The position numbers were made by a program, and so were the translations under genes. Of a DNA stretch of 8,013 bases, positions 1-6,114 are shown one piece after another (within the stretch, counting starts at the first letter, position 1; every line of letters starts with the position of its first letter). The stretch covers positions 1 to 8,013 of the forward strand of contig JANQEF010000131.1 in assembly GCA_028278465.1 (NCBI GenBank). Direction: 5' to 3'. The notes under the pieces are model-generated. The model worked only from the letters and a program-made list of their open reading frames with translations. It did not search any database and was not told the origin of the DNA. Source of the DNA: Dehalococcoidia bacterium. Its GTDB lineage: Bacteria > Chloroflexota > Dehalococcoidia > Lucifugimonadales > Lucifugimonadaceae.

Positions 1-794
1 ACGCCACGGAAGGCGACGTCCTGTTCGAGGGCCAGGCCTACAGCGACATGGACAAGGGGACGCGGAAGGACCTGCGCCGCCGCACGGGAATCGTCTTCCA
101 GGACCCCTACGGCTCGCTGAACCCTCGCATGTCCGCCGGCAACATCGTGGCTGAGCCGCTGCGGGTCCAGCGCCTCCACTCCGGACGTGCCGATCTTCGT
201 CGCAAGGTCGGCGAGCTGTTCGCGCAGGTCGGCCTGAACCCCAACATGGCGAGCAGGTACCCGCACGAGTTCAGCGGCGGACAGAGACAGCGGATTGGCG
301 TGGCGCGCGCCATCGCTGCGCAGCCGAGCCTGATCGTGCTCGACGAACCGGTGTCTGCGCTCGACGTCTCGATCCAGGCGCAGGTTGTGAACCTCTTGCA
401 GGACCTGCAGGAGGAGCTGAACCTCACCTACCTCTTCATTGCGCACGACCTGTCGGTGGTCCGCCACATAAGCGACAAGATCGCGGTGATGTACCTCGGC
501 AAGATCTTCGAGGTCGCAGAGCAGGACGTTCTCTACGAAGACCCGCTGCATCCCTACACGCAGGCTCTGCTATCGGCCGTCCCGACCCCTTCGCCTCGCG
601 CAGAGAGGAGCAGGGAGCGCATCATCCTGCGCGGGGACATTCCGAACCCAGCCAATCCTCCGTCCGGCTGCGTATTCAACACGCGTTGCCCGGCCGCAAC
701 CGAAGAGTGTTCGAAGGTCGTCCCCGAGCTGCGGGAGATCAAGCCCGGCCACCTCGCCGCGTGCATCAAGGTGGAAGGCTACGGTCCGTACTAG
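1..794 (+). CDS. Oligopeptide/dipeptide-type ABC transporter ATP-binding protein (OppF/DppF-like), 5' end missing
   Basis: This is the cytoplasmic ATPase subunit that powers import of peptides (or, in relatives, nickel or sugars) through an inner-membrane permease pair. The frame is open from base 3, and the residues before the first ATG at 48 (ATEGDVLFEGQ) are normal family sequence, so the gene begins upstream and the ATG is internal. The Walker A loop lies outside the window. Visible in order are the Q-loop (GIVFQDPYGSLNPR, near 87-128), the signature SGGQRQRIGVARA (273-311), Walker B LIVLDEP with the D-loop SALD (330-365), and the switch histidine in IAHDLS (441-458). The C-terminus carries the oligopeptide-family extension (NPANPPSGCVFNTRCP) with four cysteines, at residues 208, 214, 221 and 239 counted from the ATG at 48; in some relatives such cysteines hold an iron-sulfur cluster. 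Partner subunits should lie upstream. The family is certain, the substrate is not. Confidence 0.95.
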   Translation, partial: ATEGDVLFEGQAYSDMDKGTRKDLRRRTGIVFQDPYGSLNPRMSAGNIVAEPLRVQRLHSGRADLRRKVGELFAQVGLNPNMASRYPHEFSGGQRQRIGVARAIAAQPSLIVLDEPVSALDVSIQAQVVNLLQDLQEELNLTYLFIAHDLSVVRHISDKIAVMYLGKIFEVAEQDVLYEDPLHPYTQALLSAVPTPSPRAERSRERIILRGDIPNPANPPSGCVFNTRCPAATEECSKVVPELREIKPGHLAACIKVEGYGPY

Positions 795-816
795 CCCGCG
801 AGCCACGGCCGGTCGC

Positions 817-825
817 TGGTATGAT
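817..825 (+). promoter_or_regulatory. Candidate extended -10 promoter for the DUF4242 gene
   Basis: TGGTATGAT fits the extended -10 form TGnTATAAT with one mismatch in the hexamer (820-825). No good -35 box is visible about 17 bases upstream, which is common for extended -10 promoters. Transcription would start near 832, giving a leader of about 70 bases before the TTG start at 903. The leader can form a small hairpin (858-863 with 870-875, one G-U pair). The box lies 23 bases after the ABC stop codon, so the DUF4242 gene need not be in the transporter operon. The 17 bases 808-824 resemble 7395-7411 before the kinase gene. Confidence 0.45.
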
Positions 826-890
826 CGCCCGGAAGCCAGCCGGATCCCGCCCGGATTCGCCGATAAGCGTCGGTGTCGGGACGGGACGAC

Positions 891-896
891 GAGGGA
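891..896 (+). promoter_or_regulatory. Ribosome-binding site that decides the TTG start of the DUF4242 gene
   Basis: GAGGGA lies six bases before TTG at 903, an ideal Shine-Dalgarno spacing. The alternative GTG at 873 has no comparable site and would add ten residues (MSGRDDEGID) that do not look like the family's N-terminus. The TTG start gives MPLYLIERNF, which does. Confidence 0.7.
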
Positions 897-902
897 ATAG
901 AC

Positions 903-1190
903 TTGCCGCTCTATCTGATCGAGCGCAATTTCGCCGAAGCGCTCGAACTCAACCGTGACATGGTCTCTGAATCGGTGCGCGTCAACAATGACGTCGACAT
1001 CAGGTGGATCTATTCGTTTCTCAGCGTCGATAAGAAGAAGTCGTACTGCCTGTACGAGGCTTCAAGCCCCGAGGCGATCAGGGAAGCGGCCAGGCGCCTG
1101 AACGTCCCTGCTGACGAGATCATCGAGATAGGCAGCAAGGTCCAGGAGAGCGACTTCCTCGCGGCCGTTGCCGACGCGAGCGGCGACTAG
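903..1190 (+). CDS. DUF4242 (SCO4226-like) small protein, TTG start
   Basis: This is a 95-residue single-domain protein. The start MPLYLIERNF, the middle DIRWIYSFLSVDKKKSYCLYEASSPEAI and the following helix REAARRLNVPADEI match the DUF4242 pattern as I know it: an ERxF opening, a W-x-x-S-F/Y strand, a K/T-x-x-C-x-Y strand, then the AIREAARR helix and VPAD-x-I-x-E-I. The fold is a ferredoxin-like alpha/beta barrel that usually forms dimers. One relative from Streptomyces (SCO4226) is described as nickel-binding, but this copy has no histidine at all and one cysteine (residue 49), so metal binding cannot be assumed. There is no signal peptide or membrane segment, so it should be cytoplasmic. 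It has its own candidate promoter and follows the ABC gene by 108 bases. Its TAG stop overlaps the stop of the leftward remnant at CTAG (1187-1190). Physiological role unknown. Confidence 0.85.
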   Translation: MPLYLIERNFAEALELNRDMVSESVRVNNDVDIRWIYSFLSVDKKKSYCLYEASSPEAIREAARRLNVPADEIIEIGSKVQESDFLAAVADASGD

Positions 1191-1348
1191 CTTTCGAACT
1201 CCGGCAAGTGCGCTGCCGCCTGACCGTAGTGTTCAGGTCCCAGCACGCGGTTCGCAAGGGCAGCTCGCATATCGCGGGTCCTGCGCTCAAACGGCCCTCC
1301 GACCCTGATCGCTTGACTGGCGTCGCAGACATCGGCGCCCGAGGCTTG
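1187..1348 (-). pseudogene. C-terminal remnant of a second acyl-CoA dehydrogenase-like gene
   Basis: Read leftward in a frame different from the neighbouring flavoprotein gene, these bases encode a tail containing ASQAIRVGGPFERRTRD, then MRAALANRVLGPEHYGQAA, ending at a TAG on 1187-1189. The part PFERRTRD (1271-1294) and its surroundings line up with the C-terminus of the intact flavoprotein next door: IRLEQPFERHFRD, then a helix and a later tyrosine followed by an alanine (PRYSSAG against PEHYGQAA). The frame closes upstream at TGA (1358-1360) and has no plausible start, and the intact gene already ends properly at 1350. The simplest reading is the last 50 or so codons of a tandem paralogue that lost its front. 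The histidine after the RD pair in the intact copy is arginine here, so it is not a recent duplicate. The match is my own alignment by eye. Confidence 0.55.
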
Positions 1349-1349
1349 C

Positions 1350-2540
1350 CTAGAACATCAGCCAGACCCAGTCGTTCTCTACCCCAAACATCAGCTTTCC
1401 GGCCGAAGAGTACCGCGGGCTGGACTTGGATGAGTGCTGCAGCAACGTGTGAGTGTCTCTGAAGTGGCGCTCGAAGGGCTGCTCCAGCCTTATGGACGAG
1501 GAGCCGACGGCGTCGTTCACGTGCCGAACGGCTTCTGCGCAGGCTTCGGCGGCGAACGAAGCGGCACACTGCAATCGCACCTTCGACTCGACGGTCAACA
1601 GAGCGCCGCTGGCCGAGACATCATCGAACGCATCGCTGACAGCGCGATAGAGAGTATCTCTCGACGCCTCTACTCTTGCCTTCGCCTTCCCAATCTGGAA
1701 TTGCGGCAGCTGCTGCTCCTTGAGAGGCGTGGCGTTGTATGCCGCGGTCTTGTTGACGCACAGTTCGACAGCGGTATCGACCGCAGCTGCAGCCGAACCC
1801 ACGCCCACGATCGCTTCGCCAAAGATCGCCGGCCAGGGCATCATCCGGAAGAGCGGTCCTTCGAACCCCGGCGCCGGGTTGGTCATCGGACCGACCGGAA
1901 TGACGAAGTCGTCGGAAACGAACATATCGTCCACGGCGAAGTCGTGAGAGCCCGTGCCGCGCATGCCGTAGGTTTTCCAGGTGTCCAGGATACTGGCCTG
2001 GTTACTCGGGAAGCAGATTCCGAACGGCGCCGGCATCCCTGTCTCGGGGTTGATCTTCGGACCATCACCGTCCATCTCGACGGCAGGCATCGCAAACCAC
2101 TGGGCGTTTGAGCACCCGCTTGCGAATGGGACCCGCCCGGTGACTCGCCAGCCGCCTTCTACCCTTACCGCCGCCGCAGGCGGGTTCAGTGCGCCGGCCA
2201 GCGTGATGGGACCGTTGCCGAAGACCTGGCGAGCGGTTTCTGCTGGCAGATACGCGCCGAAGAAAGATGCGACGCACTGGTTCATAACCAGGTTCCATGC
2301 CGAAGCGGTGTCTATCCGTGCGACAGCCTCCCAGACCTCCAGCATCTCGACCGGGTGTGATTCGAGTCCTCCGTACTCACGCGGGGTGGCCATGGAGAAC
2401 AGCCCCGCGTCGAACATGGCGTCGTACACATTCGCCGGTAACTCCCGCTGGTTCTCGGCGTACGCCGATCCTTCGCTGATCAGGGGCTTTAGCCTGTCTA
2501 CCTCTTTCAGCAGGTCTGCGGGTGCTGTGGCCGTGGTCAT
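1350..2540 (-). CDS. Acyl-CoA dehydrogenase-fold flavoprotein, probably an HsaA-type flavin-dependent monooxygenase
   Basis: The 396-residue protein has the three-part acyl-CoA dehydrogenase fold: an N-terminal helical domain (about 1-115), a beta-barrel (about 120-225, with WRVTGRVPFASGCSNAQW and MRGTGSHDFAVDDMFV) and a C-terminal helical bundle (about 235-396, ending RHFRDTHTLLQHS then WVWLMF). The SGC motif (141-143) and the RDTH motif (361-364) match positions that in HsaA and 4-hydroxyphenylacetate hydroxylase supply the Ser and His used for aromatic hydroxylation. I see no clear acyl-CoA dehydrogenase catalytic glutamate. I therefore infer a group D monooxygenase using reduced flavin from a separate reductase, not encoded here; an atypical dehydrogenase remains possible. 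The length equals HsaA (about 394). ATG at 2540 is chosen because AAGGGAGA precedes it by six bases; an in-frame start at 2630 would add a non-family N-terminus. It follows the LuxR-type gene by 188 bases on the same strand, with no strong promoter or terminator visible between them. Confidence 0.85.
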   Translation of the reverse strand: MTTATAPADLLKEVDRLKPLISEGSAYAENQRELPANVYDAMFDAGLFSMATPREYGGLESHPVEMLEVWEAVARIDTASAWNLVMNQCVASFFGAYLPAETARQVFGNGPITLAGALNPPAAAVRVEGGWRVTGRVPFASGCSNAQWFAMPAVEMDGDGPKINPETGMPAPFGICFPSNQASILDTWKTYGMRGTGSHDFAVDDMFVSDDFVIPVGPMTNPAPGFEGPLFRMMPWPAIFGEAIVGVGSAAAAVDTAVELCVNKTAAYNATPLKEQQLPQFQIGKAKARVEASRDTLYRAVSDAFDDVSASGALLTVESKVRLQCAASFAAEACAEAVRHVNDAVGSSSIRLEQPFERHFRDTHTLLQHSSKSSPRYSSAGKLMFGVENDWVWLMF

Positions 2541-2546
2541 CTCGAA

Positions 2547-2554
2547 TCTCCCTT
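2547..2554 (-). promoter_or_regulatory. Strong ribosome-binding site fixing the flavoprotein start
   Basis: On the minus strand AAGGGAGA lies six bases upstream of the ATG at 2540. It favours MTTATAPADLL as the true N-terminus over the longer in-frame reading from 2630, whose extra 30 residues are rich in Arg and Pro and do not resemble the family. Confidence 0.7.
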
Positions 2555-2728
2555 GTGCTGGATTCAATGCCGCCAATCGATCGCCGGGACGGCAGGTCTG
2601 GTCGCGTCGAGTGGAACGCAAGCTATGCACGAGACAACCGAGCTGGAATAGTGAGGATTAGTCGTCTTTCTGAATGCAGGGACTGAGCCGGAGGTTGATC
2701 CTGTCTCAGGGTTTGACGCTTCGGCCAG

Positions 2729-5700
2729 CTAGGTTGCATCGGACTGACTGAAAAGGCCTGAGCCCAGCCCGTAGGTAGCGGCTTCTGCTCGATTGGAACT
2801 GCCGGTCTTCGAGAGGATGTTGCTGACGTGATTGCCCACGGTGTAGACGCTGATCACCAACTCTGACGCTATCTCCTTGTTGCTCTTGCCCGAAGCGACC
2901 AGCCGCAATACCTCGACCTCTCGCTCGGTGAGACGCGCCGGGACACTGCCGTTGTCGCTGCCTGCGGACAGGAGCAACTCCCGCGTTTCGGCGCATCGGT
3001 TCACCAGCGAGGTCATTCCCATGGAGTCGGCCGATCTCCGCGCCTGCTCCAGCAACGAACGTACGCGCTTAATGTCTCCACCCTGACCGAAGGAGACAAG
3101 CGCCCTCGCGTAGTCGTGTCGAGTGCGTGCCAACCACGGGGCGGCGCCCATCGCTGAGTTGAGCTCGATCGCCGACTCGTAATGAGCAATCGATCTCTCC
3201 CGGTCTGTCATAGTGGCTGCAAGATTGGCCATGTCGCGGTCAACGGCCCCGAAGCAGACGACCGCCGAACCGGCAGAGGCCGCTCGCCCGGCGTACGGCT
3301 CGAGCATTCGGTAAAGAGTCTCTGCCCGCGCCGAGTCTCGCAGGTAGGCGCAGGTATCGGCGAGGAAAGACATGCTGACGAGCCACAGGGCATCCTTCGG
3401 CACCATCGCAAAGTCGTCGTCTGCCAGGCTGTCGAAGACGTGCCTCGCCTCATCCTCCATGTCCAGCTCTGAGTAGATGACGGCAAGCCCCGGCTGCCAG
3501 GTGGATCCACCCTGCCCGTCGGCTGCCATCGCCGAGACCATCGGCGCGATCTCACCAAGTCGGCCCTGCTCCCTTCGAATGCTGAACATCTGGAGCCCGA
3601 AAACCCCGTCGACGCCATAGGCCTGCAGACGCGATCCGGTGTTCTCAGCCAGCACCGCCCGCCGTTCAGCCTCAGCGAAATCGCCGGCCAGCAACGCCCG
3701 CATCGACCTCCACGCCTCAACCATGTACAGGATCTCCGGACTGCGAATCCTGAGGCCGATGGTGTGCTTGGCATCGATGTCGGCGTCGACTGTCTCGATC
3801 TGTCCGAGTTCGAGCGAGCAAAAAAGGCGGAAGCCATGAGCGTCGGACAGAAGCTCGTCATCGCCCAGTGCACGGGCCAGCGAGATGAGCTCTTCTGCCA
3901 TCCTTACCCGCTCATGGATCAGGTCTGGCCGGGGCCACATCGGGAAGATAGCCTCCCGCACCGCTCTTGCAAGCACCGCCACATCCCCGATGCGACGCGC
4001 CATCTGCAGCGCGCTGCCTGCCTTCTCGGTCGCCCGCTCAATCTGGCCGGCGAAGATAAGGGCGCGTGAAAGTACCCCGAGTAGTCTCGCGTTGGCCGGT
4101 GTGTCTTCAAGAGGACCTCTGTCCAACACGTCCTCCAGGATCTGCACCGCGTCTCGACCGGTGATTCCCGGGTAGAAACCGGACTCCGCGAAGTCGATCG
4201 CAGCCGTTGTCTGCAGATCGAAGTCGCCGGTCCGGCGAGCTATCTCAGCGGCGGCGGCCTGCGATTCCCGAGCCTGTAGAAAAGCGCCAGACTTTCTCTG
4301 GGCGAGCCCGAGCTGAAGCAGGATCTCGCCTCTTCGTGCGAGGTTCGCAGGTTGCCACCTGTCCAGCAGTTCCAGGGCGAACTTCAAGTGGGACTGCGCG
4401 TCTTCATAAGCGGATGCTTCCGTTGCCGCGCTCCCGGCCCGCACCAGGTAGTCGATGGCAACCGAGGCACTGGATTCGCGTGCGGTCCGAGCATAGTGGT
4501 GAGCAATCCTGCTCATCGCCGCAGGATCATCGCTGGCTGTCTCGGCCAGGAAATCTGCGACACGCAGGTGCATATCGGCGCGCGTCCTGTGAGAAAGGCT
4601 GTCGTAGAGAGTCGCCCGCACCAGTTCGTGGCTGAAGCGGAATCTGCCGGGCTCCTCACTGACCTCCTGCATAAAAGCAGCAGCTATTACCTCGCTCAGT
4701 GTCCGGTCAAATCTGTCATCTGGCAGTTCGACCAGGCAGTGGGCAAGCTCGGCGGCTGAAAACTCCCTGCCGATGACGGAGGCGACCCGCGATAACATGC
4801 CTGCGTCATCAGAGACCGCATTGATCCGGCGGCCGATCACCTCTTTCACACCCTCGGGAATCCTCACCGCCAGCTCTCTGTAGCCGTTTCCGAGACCGCC
4901 ATCGACGCCGTGTTCCTGGATGAGCATGCGCACCGTTTCGGCGACGAAAAGCGGATTGCCCTCGGTCGAGTTGAAGATCCCATCCAGTAGCGCCTGTGGC
5001 GGTCGTGTTCCCAGGGCATAGTCGAGGTAGGCGGAGGTTTCCTCGTAGCTGAGACGCCCCAGGGTGAAGCGCCGGAGCACGGGACTTCGCGGCAGGCCAT
5101 CGAATATCTCCGCCAGGTTGTTTCCGAAAACCAGGTCCGTGTCGCGGTAGGTGGCGACGATACATATGCGATGCCGGTCGACTTCGTTCGCCACAAACTG
5201 GTAGAGCAGCAGCGAATCCCTGTCGGTCCAGTGCAGGTTGTCCAGGACGATGACGACCGGCTTCAGGCTCGAAACCCTCTGGAGAAACGAACTGACGGCG
5301 TTGAACAGCCGGTACTTTGCCTGCCGTGGGAACTCCAGCGCGGAAACGGTTCCGAGGTCGCGGCCGGGAGACTGAAAGTCCGGAACCAGGTTCGCTAGCT
5401 CCGGCCCGTTGCTGCCCAGGCAATCGGCGAGGCTCTGGTCAGAAAGCTCGATGACAAGGCCTTTGAGGGCCTGGATCCACGGCCAGTAGGGAGGCGAGCC
5501 GTCGTTCCCGTGACTCCTGCCCCACAGGACCAGACAATCGCGGCTCCGGGCAAGATCCGAGAACTCAGCCGCCAGCCTCGTTTTGCCTATCCCGGGCTCA
5601 CCAGAGAGCAGGGCCAGCCGACCGTCTCCAGAGATCGCGTCCGCAAGGAGCGAGGCCAGCTCGCCGAACTCCCTTTCCCGTCCAACGAAGTCCGCCGCGG

Positions 5701-5866
5701 TGATACCTGCGAAGTCGGAGCGTGATGTGGCGGTGCTCGATTCGAGAGACTTCAGCGCCCTGTGCACGCTGCTCCGATGAACACCAAGGTCATCGGCGAT
5801 GGCACGAATGCTCTTGCCCTCCTTGCGGAGGCGCGACGCCTTCCTTATCAGTAAGTCACGTTCCAT
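2729..5866 (-). CDS. Large LuxR-family (LAL/MalT-like) ATPase regulator with an additional N-terminal HTH
   Basis: This is a 1045-residue cytoplasmic transcription regulator. Residues about 8-40 form a resolvase-like helix-turn-helix (RLRKEGKSIRAIADDLGV, then HRSSVHRALK). Next comes a signalling ATPase module of the AAA_16/STAND type: FVGREREFGEL near 60-70, Walker A GEPGIGKT (89-96), Walker B VVIVLD (204-209) followed by NLHWTD, and a sensor-like IVATYRDTD (236-244). Roughly 450-950 is helical TPR-like repeat sequence, the usual sensor and scaffold of this class. The C-terminus is a LuxR/GerE HTH: LTEREVEVLRLVASGKSNKE from 979, then IASELVISVYTVGNHVSNIL. Family members are ATP-dependent activators responding to an inducer; none can be named here. 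A GTG directly before the ATG (5869) is an equally possible start, and the Shine-Dalgarno is weak (GGGG, 5873-5878). Its likely targets are the flavoprotein gene downstream and itself. The upstream gap is rich in palindromes. Confidence 0.92.
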   Translation of the reverse strand: MERDLLIRKASRLRKEGKSIRAIADDLGVHRSSVHRALKSLESSTATSRSDFAGITAADFVGREREFGELASLLADAISGDGRLALLSGEPGIGKTRLAAEFSDLARSRDCLVLWGRSHGNDGSPPYWPWIQALKGLVIELSDQSLADCLGSNGPELANLVPDFQSPGRDLGTVSALEFPRQAKYRLFNAVSSFLQRVSSLKPVVIVLDNLHWTDRDSLLLYQFVANEVDRHRICIVATYRDTDLVFGNNLAEIFDGLPRSPVLRRFTLGRLSYEETSAYLDYALGTRPPQALLDGIFNSTEGNPLFVAETVRMLIQEHGVDGGLGNGYRELAVRIPEGVKEVIGRRINAVSDDAGMLSRVASVIGREFSAAELAHCLVELPDDRFDRTLSEVIAAAFMQEVSEEPGRFRFSHELVRATLYDSLSHRTRADMHLRVADFLAETASDDPAAMSRIAHHYARTARESSASVAIDYLVRAGSAATEASAYEDAQSHLKFALELLDRWQPANLARRGEILLQLGLAQRKSGAFLQARESQAAAAEIARRTGDFDLQTTAAIDFAESGFYPGITGRDAVQILEDVLDRGPLEDTPANARLLGVLSRALIFAGQIERATEKAGSALQMARRIGDVAVLARAVREAIFPMWPRPDLIHERVRMAEELISLARALGDDELLSDAHGFRLFCSLELGQIETVDADIDAKHTIGLRIRSPEILYMVEAWRSMRALLAGDFAEAERRAVLAENTGSRLQAYGVDGVFGLQMFSIRREQGRLGEIAPMVSAMAADGQGGSTWQPGLAVIYSELDMEDEARHVFDSLADDDFAMVPKDALWLVSMSFLADTCAYLRDSARAETLYRMLEPYAGRAASAGSAVVCFGAVDRDMANLAATMTDRERSIAHYESAIELNSAMGAAPWLARTRHDYARALVSFGQGGDIKRVRSLLEQARRSADSMGMTSLVNRCAETRELLLSAGSDNGSVPARLTEREVEVLRLVASGKSNKEIASELVISVYTVGNHVSNILSKTGSSNRAEAATYGLGSGLFSQSDAT

Positions 5867-5930
5867 CACGAGCCCCGCGGTCGGCCCAGGCGGAGGCCAA
5901 TCTTACAGCGGACGCTCATTCGCCAGAGCC

Positions 5931-5959
5931 TGCATGCAATGCGCATCGCCTGTTAGGCG
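5931..5959. repeat. Three abutting palindromes upstream of the LuxR-type regulator gene
   Basis: TGCATGCA (5931-5938), ATGCGCAT (5939-5946) and CGCCTGTTAGGCG (5947-5959, 5-base arms around GTT) follow each other with no base between them, 65-93 bases upstream of the regulator start. Each is a perfect dyad, the size of sites bound by dimeric HTH proteins. I infer a possible operator for autoregulation; no known operator consensus is matched. Confidence 0.5.
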
Positions 5960-5986
5960 GCCCTGGGATTGGCTGCCGGGCTCGCC

Positions 5987-6001
5987 AGTGGCGACGCCAC
6001 T
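5987..6001. repeat. Inverted repeat AGTGGCG-A-CGCCACT upstream of the regulator gene
   Basis: Two perfect 7-base arms surround one central base. A further GTGGCG copy at 6011-6016 could pair with the CGCCAC at 5995-6000 instead, so two alternative hairpins are possible. It lies about 120 bases upstream of the regulator and about 115 bases past the DUF3500 stop. It could be an operator dyad or an RNA hairpin between the two genes; there is no T-tract to make it a classic terminator. Confidence 0.5.
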
Positions 6002-6059
6002 CGCCGGTTGGTGGCGCACCAGATCTACAAACTAAGTCTGGAAGACTGAGCCGCCCATA

Positions 6060-6095
6060 GCGAGGATGAGGCATTTCGCCTCGCGTGCGGCCGCA
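6060..6095 (-). other. Stem-loop and palindrome just after the DUF3500 gene
   Basis: On the minus strand, about 33 bases after the DUF3500 stop, GAGGC-GAAAT-GCCTC (6068-6082) forms a 5-bp stem with a 5-base loop. An overlapping alternative pairs 6060-6065 with 6079-6084. Directly before it (in reading order) is the 10-base palindrome TGCGGCCGCA (6086-6095). No U-run follows, so an intrinsic terminator is only weakly supported; a 3' end stabiliser or protein site is as likely. Confidence 0.3.
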
Positions 6096-6114
6096 GACGC
6101 GACACTGCGCCGCT

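Noticed and set aside
1434..2111. Plus-strand frame of 225 codons inside the flavoprotein gene
   Set aside because: Antisense shadow of a well-matched acyl-CoA dehydrogenase-fold gene; the Arg-rich product has no family features.
2541..2728. Promoter or terminator between the regulator and the flavoprotein genes
   Set aside because: Only weak hexamers and a 5-bp CTGAG/CTCAG pairing with a 17-base loop and no T-run were found; nothing beyond the ribosome-binding site deserves a call.
4809..5423. Minus-strand frame of 204 codons within the regulator gene
   Set aside because: It is an alternative frame of the ATPase region whose Walker motifs are clear in the main frame; the Arg/Pro/Gly-rich product is typical of a shadow frame in GC-rich DNA.
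5900..5905. TAAGAT on the minus strand as the -10 box of the regulator gene
   Set aside because: It matches the consensus at only four of six bases and has no -35 box at a workable distance, so it remains an unsupported possibility.
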